Shown here one piece after another: positions 1 through 5,926 of a stretch of 8,112 nt of DNA. Below the pieces are notes generated by a model. That model saw nothing but the letters and a program-made list of their open reading frames with translations, ran no database searches and was not told the origin of the DNA. Numbering within the stretch: the first letter of the stretch is position 1; the number at the start of each line of letters is the position of its first letter. Origin of the DNA: an uncultured Erythrobacteraceae bacterium (lineage in GTDB: Bacteria > Pseudomonadota > Alphaproteobacteria > Sphingomonadales > Sphingomonadaceae). Where the stretch lies: positions 1 to 8,112 of the forward strand of contig CATMNW010000097.1 of NCBI GenBank assembly GCA_950071875.1, read 5' to 3'. A program made the translations under genes and the position numbers.

Positions 1-331
1 GGGACCAGTTGGCATGGTCGAGAAGCACGCGGCGTGAATCGAGCACCCGACTGACGGCAGCGACATGGCCAAGCTGCATCCCGCGATGCGGCCGAAACGC
101 CATGACGGCACCCACGCTTGGCGTTTTGCCTGTCCGATAGCGCCCCTGGGCCTGTCCCCACCAGGTATGCGCATCGCCGTATATATCGATCCCGGATACC
201 TGCCGTGCGTAAGGCACACATTGGAGGTACGCGTCGAGTTCGGCCGCATTTCCAGCGAAATCCTGAAAATCTTCTGCGAGCACGGGTGTTGCGCAAGAAA
301 GCAGGGCGATAGCGGCAAACGTCATCTTCAT
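1..331 (-). CDS. Exported CHAP-domain amidase/peptidase, N-terminal part (runs off left edge)
   Basis: The minus strand is open from an ATG at 331 to the window edge, giving 110 residues without a stop. Residues 1-19 form a short signal peptide (MKMTFAAIALL... ending VLA) with likely signal peptidase I cleavage before ED at 20-21. The mature part has the pattern of CHAP (NlpC/P60-like cysteine hydrolase) domains: the candidate nucleophile Cys38 in QCVPYAR, followed by GIDIYGDAHTWW, then GAVMAF, then the candidate catalytic His89 in LGHVAAV and polar Asn108 in DHANW. Family members cleave amide bonds, often in peptidoglycan, so a periplasmic cell-wall role is likely but the substrate is unknown. 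The order and spacing of Cys, His and Asn make the domain call firm. No clear Shine-Dalgarno precedes ATG 331, and ATG 325 is an alternative. A lipoprotein reading at LLSC (Cys13) is possible but weaker. The gene is divergent from der. Confidence 0.85.
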   Translation of the reverse strand, partial: MKMTFAAIALLSCATPVLAEDFQDFAGNAAELDAYLQCVPYARQVSGIDIYGDAHTWWGQAQGRYRTGKTPSVGAVMAFRPHRGMQLGHVAAVSRVLDSRRVLLDHANWS

Positions 332-451
332 GGCCGTTGGGCTAAAGCCATTAACCTTGTCGCCGCCCTTCCACTTACGGTTAACGCGATTTAACCCTTC
401 CTTCCGTCGCGCTTGCAAAGATGCGCGCAAAGGCCCACTTGCCGCGGCATT
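332..451. promoter_or_regulatory. Divergent intergenic region between the CHAP gene and der
   Basis: These 120 bases must hold the start signals for both divergent genes. The region has three TTAA tetramers, at 351-354, 381-384 and 391-394. The last two form TTAA-N6-TTAACC, one base short of the CtrA spacing TTAA-N7-TTAA. No convincing sigma-70 hexamer pair and no strong Shine-Dalgarno for either gene is visible, so the promoter assignment rests on gene arrangement only. Confidence 0.35.
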
Positions 452-1885
452 ATGACCCCCTCATCATCCAAGCCTACGGTGATCATCATCGGTCGACCCA
501 ACGTCGGCAAGTCGACGCTGTTCAACCGCCTTATCGGAAAGCGCCTTGCGTTGGTCGACGACCAGCCCGGTGTAACACGCGATCGACGGTTCGGAGACGC
601 GGAAATTGCCGGTCTCGCCTTTCAGGTCGTCGATACGGCCGGGTGGGAAGATGAAGATGCCGAGAGCCTGCCGGGTCGCATGCGCAAACAGACCGAAGTC
701 AGCCTCGAAGGGGCGGATGCGGCGATGTTCGTGTTCGATTCGCGTCTTGGCCTCACACCGCTCGACGAAGAGATTGCGCGGTGGCTGCGCGGTCAGGAAA
801 TCCCCGTCGTACTCATTGCGAACAAAGCCGAGGGTAGCCAGGGCGATGCGGGCATTTTCGAAAGCTTCTCGCTAGGGTTTGGTGAACCGGCCGCGGTGAG
901 TGCCGAACACGGCGAAGGCATTGCCGATTTGTTCGATCACCTTTGGCCGATTATCGGCGCCAAGGCCGAAGCCGCTGAAATCGAAGCGGAGATCGACGAG
1001 GAGGATGAGGAAGCCTTGCTGGCGGGCCCGATGAAGCTCGCCATTGTTGGCCGTCCGAACGCCGGCAAATCCACGCTGATCAATCGAATGCTGGGCGAAG
1101 ACAGGCTGCTGACCGGTCCGGAAGCCGGCATCACCCGCGATTCGATTGCGGTCGACTGGCAATGGAATGATCCGCGAAACGGCGACACGCGAGAGATCCG
1201 CCTCATCGATACTGCGGGAATGCGCAAGAAAGCGCAGGTCACGGAAAAGCTGGAAAAGCTTTCGGTAGCTGACGCGCGACGTGCAGTCGATTTTTCGGAA
1301 GTCGTCGTACTGCTGCTCGATGCGACACGCGGGCTGGAATCGCAGGATCTCAAGATTGCAAACCTCGTGCTGGAAGAAGGCCGTGCGTTGATGATCGCGA
1401 TCAACAAATGGGATGTGGCCGAGAACGCGAGCTCGTTGTTCAATGGCATCCGCGACGCGCTCAACGAAGGTCTTGCACAGGTGCGGGGCGTTCCGCTGTT
1501 CGCCGTCAGCGCAAAGACCGGCAAGGGGATCGACCAGATGCTTGGCGCTGCTTTCGAGCTGCGCGAGGCCTGGAGCCGGCGCGTCCCAACCGCGGCCTTG
1601 AACCGTTGGTTCGACGATGCTTTGGAAGCCAATCCTCCACCCGCACCAAATGGTCGGCGCATCAAACTGCGTTACATCACGCAGGCGAGCATCCGCCCCC
1701 CGCGCTTCGTTGTTTTCGGCACTCGGCTCGACTCGCTTCCTAAGAGCTATGAACGCTACCTCGTGAACGGAATTCGTTCCAAGCTGGGCTTCGAGGCCGT
1801 TCCGGTCCGGGTCGTACTCAAGAGCCCTAAAAATCCCTACAACGCTAACAAAGGTGGCGGCGGCAATTATAGCGGGGAGCAATGA
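452..1885 (+). CDS. der: Ribosome biogenesis GTPase Der (EngA), two tandem GTPase domains
   Basis: This 477-residue protein is a double-Era-like GTPase needed for late 50S subunit assembly in the cytoplasm. GTPase domain 1 has the P-loop GRPNVGKS (14-21), PGVTRDR (39-45), DTAG (61-64), NKAE (124-127) and a G5-like SAEHGEG (150-156). An acidic linker (about 173-190) leads to domain 2, with GRPNAGKS (200-207), AGITRD (225-230), DTAG (253-256), NKWD (318-321) and SAKTGKG (353-359). The C-terminal KH-like domain (about 375-465) has GRRIKLRYITQ and ends near SPKNPYN. Domain order and length match the family (E. coli Der is about 490 residues). ATG 452 was chosen because it places MTPSSSKP directly before the P-loop; an upstream TTG at 413 would add 13 unlikely residues. 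No good Shine-Dalgarno precedes 452. The G4 motif of domain 1 has Glu in place of the usual Asp. The stop overlaps the next start. Confidence 0.97.
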   Translation: MTPSSSKPTVIIIGRPNVGKSTLFNRLIGKRLALVDDQPGVTRDRRFGDAEIAGLAFQVVDTAGWEDEDAESLPGRMRKQTEVSLEGADAAMFVFDSRLGLTPLDEEIARWLRGQEIPVVLIANKAEGSQGDAGIFESFSLGFGEPAAVSAEHGEGIADLFDHLWPIIGAKAEAAEIEAEIDEEDEEALLAGPMKLAIVGRPNAGKSTLINRMLGEDRLLTGPEAGITRDSIAVDWQWNDPRNGDTREIRLIDTAGMRKKAQVTEKLEKLSVADARRAVDFSEVVVLLLDATRGLESQDLKIANLVLEEGRALMIAINKWDVAENASSLFNGIRDALNEGLAQVRGVPLFAVSAKTGKGIDQMLGAAFELREAWSRRVPTAALNRWFDDALEANPPPAPNGRRIKLRYITQASIRPPRFVVFGTRLDSLPKSYERYLVNGIRSKLGFEAVPVRVVLKSPKNPYNANKGGGGNYSGEQ

Positions 1886-2373
1886 TGCTGCTCGATATCC
1901 TGTCCGCGATCCCTGGAAGCGAGCTTTTCGCCCGCACCAGTTCGACATTGCGGGTACAGCAAGTGGTCCAGCTGAGCCTTGCCCCGGCGTTCCTCCTGGC
2001 GGGGATCGGTGCGGTTATGAATGTGATGACCAATCGGCTGATCTGGGTCGCGAACAAGATCGAACGGATCATCGATGCCGGGGATGAAGGCGACGTGCAA
2101 TCAATGCGCGCAGAATTGCCGGCGCTGGAAAAGCGGCGGATTTACGCCCAGCGGGCCGTAATGTTCTCCACCGCTTCCGCACTGGCGATCAGTGTGGTTA
2201 TCGTGCTTCTGTTTATCAGCGCGTTCGTCGAAACGCCGCTTGGCACCCTTGTCGCCACAGTGTGGGTATTGTGCATGGGACTGCTGGTCGCGGGCCTGGC
2301 GTCGTTTCTGCTGGAGACGCGCACAGCCGCCAATCGCAACCGGGAACGGATGCGCGAACGCGACAGCCGATAG
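1885..2373 (+). CDS. DUF2721 family inner-membrane protein
   Basis: This is a 162-residue protein of unknown function matching the DUF2721 pattern, with QLSLAPAFLLAGIGAVMNV followed by TNRLIWVANKIERI. Three hydrophobic segments are visible: about residues 27-47, 92-114 and 119-143. Between the first and second lies a charged loop (about 56-90: KIERIIDAGDEGD... LEKRRIYAQR). The C-terminal tail is very basic and arginine-rich (TRTAANRNRERMRERDSR), so it is probably cytoplasmic. I prefer ATG 1885 because GGGGAG at 1874-1879 then lies 5 bases upstream; ATG 1882, one codon earlier, leaves only 2 bases. With either start the gene overlaps the der stop (TGATG or ATGA), so translation is probably coupled and the two form an operon. 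A link to Der function is not established. Confidence 0.88.
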   Translation: MLLDILSAIPGSELFARTSSTLRVQQVVQLSLAPAFLLAGIGAVMNVMTNRLIWVANKIERIIDAGDEGDVQSMRAELPALEKRRIYAQRAVMFSTASALAISVVIVLLFISAFVETPLGTLVATVWVLCMGLLVAGLASFLLETRTAANRNRERMRERDSR

Positions 2374-2399
2374 CGGCGAAGGGCTTTAGCCCTCGCCGC
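2373..2399. terminator. Hairpin between the convergent DUF2721 and bfr genes
   Basis: An inverted repeat with arms GCGGCGA and TCGCCGC continues through GGGC-TTTA-GCCC, giving about 11 base pairs with a single bulged A and a four-base loop. It starts at the last base of the DUF2721 stop and spans the bfr stop codon (2386-2388) and its last codons. There is no T-tract on either side, so it is not a textbook intrinsic terminator. It could still stop or stabilise both converging transcripts. Confidence 0.45.
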
Positions 2400-2877
2400 C
2401 CTCGCCTGCAGCCCTGCTGTTGAGCTGAACGTAATTCTCCAGCCCCATGCGCGCTATCATGTCGAACTGGGTTTCGAGGAAGTCGACATGCTCTTCTTCG
2501 CTGGCGAGTATGCTTTCGAAGATCTGGCCCGAGGTGAAATCGCGCACATCTTGGCAGTAATCTGCTGCTTCCTTGAGCAAGGGAATGGCTTCCATCTCGA
2601 TCGCGAGGTCGGCCTTGAGAATTTCCTCGACCGTTTCACCGACTTTCAGCTTGTGGATCGCCTGAAAGTTGGGAAGCCCACCGAGAAACAGGATGCGTTC
2701 GGCTAGGATGTCCGCATGCTTCATCTCGTCGATCGATTCATGCCGTTCGTATTCGGCCAGCTTGGTAACACCCCAATCCGCAAGGACGCGGTAATGCAGC
2801 CAGTACTGGTTGATCGCGGTCAGCTCGTTAGTGAGTGCCTTGTTCAGGAACTCGATGACCTTGGGATCGCCCTTCAC
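2386..2877 (-). CDS. bfr: Bacterioferritin, heme-binding iron-storage protein
   Basis: This 163-residue protein should form the 24-subunit cytoplasmic shell that oxidises Fe(II) and stores it as a ferric mineral. All canonical residues are at their usual positions: ferroxidase ligands Glu18, Glu51, His54, Glu94, Glu127 and His130, and the axial heme ligand Met52 in the motif SIDEMKHAD. The length is close to the usual 155-160 residues, with a small extra tail, RAAGEGGEG, whose codons form part of a hairpin. The start is a GTG at 2877, supported by a Shine-Dalgarno AAGGAG (minus strand, 2886-2891) 8 bases upstream. It lies 125 bases downstream of bfd on the same strand, with an intrinsic terminator between them, so bfr probably has its own promoter. 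A weak minus-strand TTGCCA could serve as its -35, but no good -10 follows. Confidence 0.97.
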   Translation of the reverse strand: MKGDPKVIEFLNKALTNELTAINQYWLHYRVLADWGVTKLAEYERHESIDEMKHADILAERILFLGGLPNFQAIHKLKVGETVEEILKADLAIEMEAIPLLKEAADYCQDVRDFTSGQIFESILASEEEHVDFLETQFDMIARMGLENYVQLNSRAAGEGGEG

Positions 2878-2951
2878 TGCCTTTACTCCTTCATACAGAA
2901 CAGGGTGCGTCTATGCGCATCCGGAACGGGTTTTGGCAAGGTGCAGATCTC

Positions 2952-2973
2952 AAAAAATCGGCGGAATTCCGCC
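2952..2973 (-). terminator. Intrinsic terminator downstream of bfd
   Basis: Read on the minus strand, the perfect 14-base palindrome GGCGG-AATT-CCGCC (2960-2973) is followed by GA and then six T residues (2957-2952). A GC-rich 5-bp stem, four-base loop and T-tract is the standard Rho-independent layout. It starts about 30 bases after the bfd stop and ends about 75 bases before the bfr start, so it should end most bfd transcripts before bfr. Confidence 0.8.
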
Positions 2974-3002
2974 ATTTGCAAGCGATTTGCGTTAGCGCTG
3001 GA

Positions 3003-3191
3003 TCAGGCAGCAGCTGGGACGTAACCCAACTTGCGCTCCTCGATTAGAATGGCGTCAGCCTCGTCCAGACAGGAACCGCAGCAGGCGGGCTTACCCAACG
3101 CCTTGTAACACCGTTCCGCATCCCCCGGCACGCGATGCGCTGCTTTGCGCAGTTCGCTTTCCCGGATGGCATTGCAGATACAAACGTACAC
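3003..3191 (-). CDS. bfd: Bacterioferritin-associated ferredoxin, BFD-like [2Fe-2S] protein
   Basis: This 62-residue protein has four cysteines at positions 4, 6, 38 and 41 (MYVCICNAI and CCGSC), the [2Fe-2S] ligand spacing of E. coli Bfd. In the known pathway, Bfd docks on bacterioferritin near the heme and passes electrons into the core to release Fe(II). Two further cysteines, Cys28 and Cys37, are not canonical ligands. The length is normal for the family. The start is a GTG at 3191, fixed by a strong Shine-Dalgarno AGGAGGT (minus strand, 3198-3204) 6 bases upstream. The adjacent bfr gene on the same strand fits a partner relationship. A promoter-like pair enclosing a Fur-like palindrome lies 34-62 bases upstream, so iron-starvation induction is likely. 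BFD-like domains also occur in other redox proteins, but the stand-alone size and neighbour favour Bfd. Confidence 0.93.
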   Translation of the reverse strand: MYVCICNAIRESELRKAAHRVPGDAERCYKALGKPACCGSCLDEADAILIEERKLGYVPAAA

Positions 3192-3224
3192 TCGCGGACC
3201 TCCTGCGATTGATTCGCAGAAGCA

Positions 3225-3253
3225 TGTTTAGTGAGAGTGGTTCGCAATATCAA
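3225..3253 (-). promoter_or_regulatory. Putative bfd promoter
   Basis: On the minus strand, TTGATA (3253-3248, five of six matches to the -35 consensus) is followed after exactly 17 bases by TAAACA (3230-3225, three of six matches to the -10). The pair sits directly upstream of the bfd Shine-Dalgarno in the 74-base gap after the DUF418 gene. The -35 and spacing are good and the -10 is weak. Confidence 0.5.
3232..3246 (-). promoter_or_regulatory. Fur-like operator in the bfd promoter spacer
   Basis: The minus-strand sequence TGCGAACCACTCTCA matches the 7-1-7 Fur model (TGATAAT-N-ATTATCA) at 10 of 14 positions. It lies entirely between the proposed -35 and -10, where bound Fur would block RNA polymerase. 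Position and gene function support the call, but the site is imperfect and the sphingomonad Fur consensus may differ. Confidence 0.45.
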
Positions 3254-3265
3254 GCCTTGTCCGGA

Positions 3266-4555
3266 TCAACGACGCAGCGGAAAGACCCTGCCATAGGTCA
3301 GGCACCGCCAGAGCCATTCCAGCGGGCCATATCGAAAACGGCTCAGCCAGGGCTTCGACCAGAGCAACATCAACGCCATTGTTGCGATCGCGACAAGGTA
3401 GAGCTCGCTGCGCCCCAGTTTGCCGAACAGTCCGAATGCCCATCCGTGGAAAAGGAACAGCATCAGGATCGATGTTCCCAGATAATTGGTAAATGCGGCA
3501 CGCCCTGCCGCCGCAATCCGATCGACCAATCCTCCGCTCGCGCTTTGGCCCCACAGTGCAAGCAGTGCCGCCAATCCGAAGACCATCAGCGCCCTCGGCA
3601 CCATGGACCAACCGGTCATTGCGGCGAGTGTGCCGTAATACGTCAGCCCACCATTCTTGGCCCAAAGCGCAATCGGAACGGTCGCAGCTATGCCTACCAA
3701 TAGCAGCGCCCAACCCCATTTGCGCTGGCGGCCCGGATCAATCCCTCCGTCGAACAGGCCATAACGGTAGGCCGCCATGCCAACCAGCATCAGCGGAAGG
3801 GTTTCGAACCAGAAAACAAAAATATAGAACGGCAGATCAGGGCCGTGCTCCGCAACGTTGTGCTCCACCCATCTGCCATACTCACCACTTGCAATCAGCT
3901 CGGTTTCAAACTCACCATTCGCAAGATCGGCTTGCTTTTCTGTTTCGAGTTCGATCGCCATTTCGGCGAAACCGGGCCGCTCCCCCATCTCGCCATCCGC
4001 GATCGCGGGAAGAAAACCGACAAACGCGGTGTAAAGCAACGCACCGCCGACATATCCCAGCAGGCCCAGAACCAGTTGCTTGCCACGTGTAAGGCCGACG
4101 AAAAGAAGGGCGGCCATCCCCGCGCAGGCGTACAGGAACAGGATGTCTCCGCGCCAGATCAGGAAATAGTGAACGAGGCCGAAAAGGCCGAGCCAGAACA
4201 AGCGCCGCACCTGTAACCAGCGACCTTGCCCACGCGCCCATGCTTTTTCGAGAAACAGGTACAATCCTGCCCCGAACAGAAGCGTGAACAGCCCCCGCAT
4301 CTTGCCGTCGATGAGGATGAATTGTGCAACCCACATCCGGTCTTCCGCATCGCTGTGCGAAACGGTGAATGCGTCAGGATACATATAGGCAGTCATAGGC
4401 TGACCGAAGGCCACGATGTTTGCGACCAGAATGCCCATTACAGCGATGCCACGAATGAAATCGAGGCTTCCTATGCGTGTGGCACCTGTCGCGGCGATCG
4501 GCTGCGAGGGAGCGTTCGGGGGCCCATCGGGCGGGGTATTAACAGAAGCGTCCAT
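3266..4555 (-). CDS. DUF418 family (YeiB-like) multi-pass membrane protein
   Basis: This 429-residue integral membrane protein has the DUF418 layout. After a proline-rich N-terminal tail (about 1-25) comes the conserved RIGSLDFIRGIAVMGILVANIV (27-48), then many hydrophobic segments, an RGDILFLYA motif near 135-143, and the C-terminal DUF418 region (about 265-425) with GRAAFTNYLGTSIL near 351-364 and WLSRFRYGPLEWLWR near 403-417. A long hydrophilic stretch (about 186-240), rich in Glu, probably lies outside the membrane. Homologues are described as putative transporters or acyltransferase-like proteins, and no biochemical function can be assigned here. The ATG at 4555 is preceded only by a G-run next to the start. 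A TATTAT element (minus strand, 4577-4582) is a possible -10 in the 55-base gap after the SPOR gene, though read-through from that gene is also possible. Confidence 0.88.
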   Translation of the reverse strand: MDASVNTPPDGPPNAPSQPIAATGATRIGSLDFIRGIAVMGILVANIVAFGQPMTAYMYPDAFTVSHSDAEDRMWVAQFILIDGKMRGLFTLLFGAGLYLFLEKAWARGQGRWLQVRRLFWLGLFGLVHYFLIWRGDILFLYACAGMAALLFVGLTRGKQLVLGLLGYVGGALLYTAFVGFLPAIADGEMGERPGFAEMAIELETEKQADLANGEFETELIASGEYGRWVEHNVAEHGPDLPFYIFVFWFETLPLMLVGMAAYRYGLFDGGIDPGRQRKWGWALLLVGIAATVPIALWAKNGGLTYYGTLAAMTGWSMVPRALMVFGLAALLALWGQSASGGLVDRIAAAGRAAFTNYLGTSILMLFLFHGWAFGLFGKLGRSELYLVAIATMALMLLWSKPWLSRFRYGPLEWLWRCLTYGRVFPLRR

Positions 4556-4610
4556 GCCCCCGTGTGTTTCAGGCGAATAATACGGTCAAGTGCTGATCGA
4601 CTCGATTATC

Positions 4611-5696
4611 TTATCGCGTCACAAGGCAGCTCTGCCCGCCTCGTTTGAGCGAAGCGCAAGCTGCATGCGCTGCCGCACGGGTCGGGTAGCCGGCAGCCAG
4701 GAGCTTCGTGAGACGGCCTTCTTTCTCTAGCAATCGTTCGCGGCCGGCAATTTCGCTACGACCAGACAAGCTGCTCCAAAGTCGTTCAGCGTTGCTAGGG
4801 ACCCCGAAAGCGCCAAGCTGCACCTTCCAAGGCCCACTGGCTGTCGCATCCGGCATCGCCTGAACCGGCGCCTGGTTGAGCGGCCGCTCGGAAACGGCCA
4901 CGGCTTCCCGGCTCAGGGCCTCGTCATTTCGCGCGATCACAGTAGGTGCGGAAGACGCGATGGTGTAGTCGGCCCCGGCTGTATCCTGCCGTGCGACCTG
5001 CGGTCCGGGTACTTTGTCTTGGCCGACGCGCTGCCTCGGCGCGGTGATTGGCGGGCCGTTAGGCGCGTCCCTGCCCAGCGCAAGATCGACTGCGGCAAGC
5101 TGACGCGCGCGCTCCGCTTCGGCATCGGCTTTCAACTGTGCGGCGAGAGATTGCGCGACTTGCCGCTGCTCCATCGGGATATACTCATCCATTTGCGTAA
5201 GGGCGCCCCTCGCCTGCGGAAGACCGGCGGAGTTTGCCAACGTCAGCAAGGCGTAAGCCCGCGGCCAGTCCTTTGCGACCATGTCCCCGTTGAAATGCGC
5301 TATGCCAAGTATGTACTGGGCACGCGGATCCCCGCGCATGGCAGCGGCATCGATGTAGGGCAGGGCCTCTTCGCGTGCACCGCGCTGGAACAACAACAAG
5401 CCGTAATTGTCGGCGGCTTTCACGTGGCCCTGCGCGGCGGCCCTTGCATACAGAGCTTCGGCCTGGGCCAGATCGGTTTCGACCCCCCGCCCGAGCCGGT
5501 AGGCCTGCGCCATGTTGAACTGTGCATCAGCGTCGCCTTTCGCTGCAGGGCCCGACCATTGACGCACCGCAGTGGCGAAATCCCCCGCCGTCCACGCATC
5601 AACTCCGGCTTTGACATCGGCGCTGGCAGGCGCTGCGACAGTCGCTGCCAGCGTCAGTACGCCGGCCATCCATGCTGTTCTTGCGCTTTGAAACAT
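4611..5696 (-). CDS. Exported Sel1-repeat protein with C-terminal SPOR domain
   Basis: This 361-residue protein starts with a signal peptide (1-26, cleavage after PASA). Residues about 53-158 hold Sel1-like TPR-related repeats: GDADAQFNMAQAYRLGRGV with AEALYARAAAQG, a degenerate middle repeat, and GDPRAQYILGIAHFNG with AYALLTLANSAGL. A charged, probably helical stretch follows (about 170-205), then a low-complexity linker (about 206-285). The end (about 287-361, from GPWKVQLGAFG to RGGQSCLVTR) is a SPOR domain, a fold that binds peptidoglycan lacking stem peptides, typically at division sites. Cys347 and Cys357 could form a disulfide. The expected location is the periplasm, where the Sel1 repeats would recruit partners. 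The gene is divergent from the ParA set, 230 bases away, and lies upstream of DUF418 on the same strand. Its Shine-Dalgarno is weak. Confidence 0.9.
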   Translation of the reverse strand: MFQSARTAWMAGVLTLAATVAAPASADVKAGVDAWTAGDFATAVRQWSGPAAKGDADAQFNMAQAYRLGRGVETDLAQAEALYARAAAQGHVKAADNYGLLLFQRGAREEALPYIDAAAMRGDPRAQYILGIAHFNGDMVAKDWPRAYALLTLANSAGLPQARGALTQMDEYIPMEQRQVAQSLAAQLKADAEAERARQLAAVDLALGRDAPNGPPITAPRQRVGQDKVPGPQVARQDTAGADYTIASSAPTVIARNDEALSREAVAVSERPLNQAPVQAMPDATASGPWKVQLGAFGVPSNAERLWSSLSGRSEIAGRERLLEKEGRLTKLLAAGYPTRAAAHAACASLKRGGQSCLVTR

Positions 5697-5824
5697 TGCG
5701 TATCTTTTCCCATGCGTCAGCGCGCCTTGCCGCGCCGGATCAGCGACACCCTATAGTAAATCGGCCGTTAGCAAAGTGTTGCGAGCGCAAATGCTGTCCG
5801 ACGAGCGGCTTATCCAGCGACGAA

Positions 5825-5839
5825 TTAACCTAAAATTAG
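5825..5839 (+). promoter_or_regulatory. CtrA-like binding site upstream of parA
   Basis: TTAA-CCTAAAA-TTAG matches the alphaproteobacterial CtrA full-site pattern TTAA-N7-TTAA at seven of eight defined positions. It lies about 90-100 bases upstream of the proposed parA start. A single short match can occur by chance, so this is a candidate only. Confidence 0.3.
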
Positions 5840-5912
5840 GGCTGGTCTGCGATTGCCATGCCAAGACCGCTGCGAAGGTGCAGCACCGTCGAATTGAATA
5901 CAGGCGCAAACC

Positions 5913-5919
5913 AGGGGGA
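5913..5919 (+). promoter_or_regulatory. Shine-Dalgarno that sets the parA start
   Basis: AGGGGGA lies 7 bases upstream of TTG 5927. The upstream in-frame ATG at 5858 has no purine-rich sequence in front of it. This site is the main reason for choosing TTG as the start. Confidence 0.7.
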
Positions 5920-5926
5920 CCAAACC

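Larger units (their letters stand above)
5697..5926. promoter_or_regulatory. Divergent control region between the SPOR gene and parA
   Basis: This is the longest non-coding stretch if parA starts at TTG 5927. It holds two small inverted repeats: TTGCG-AG-CGCAA (5779-5790) and CCTAA-AA-TTAGG (5829-5840). The second overlaps a CtrA-like TTAA-N7-TTAG. A TATAG element on the minus strand near 5750 may be part of the SPOR-gene promoter. No tRNA, parS (16-bp palindrome around CACGTG) or direct-repeat array is present. Protein-binding roles for the repeats are inferred from position only. Confidence 0.5.

Noticed and set aside
328..351. A seven-residue minus-strand mini-ORF ending ATGA over the CHAP start, as a possible leader peptide.
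   Set aside because: It is very short, has only a weak AAGG close to its ATG, and the arrangement is easily produced by chance.
413..451. An upstream in-frame TTG start for der, adding 13 residues.
   Set aside because: The added residues (MQRCAQRPTCRGI) do not resemble Der N-termini, and no Shine-Dalgarno precedes the TTG. ATG 452 gives a normal distance to the P-loop.
872..1948. A 358-codon open frame antisense to der.
   Set aside because: Der is certain on the opposite strand, and the antisense product shows no recognisable motif.
2884..2895. A three-codon ATG-AAG-GAG-TAA mini-ORF over the bfr Shine-Dalgarno.
   Set aside because: It arises naturally from a Shine-Dalgarno AAGGAG preceded by T and followed by TAA; there is no evidence of a regulatory role.
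4596..4606. The palindrome ATCGA-C-TCGAT between the SPOR and DUF418 genes as a terminator.
   Set aside because: A one-base loop cannot form a stable hairpin and no T-tract follows. It includes a GACTC site, which would be a CcrM methylation target, but nothing more can be said.
5810..5818. TTATCCAGC as a DnaA box, suggesting a replication origin near parA.
   Set aside because: It is a single 7/9 match with no cluster of boxes, no AT-rich unwinding region and no replication genes in the window.
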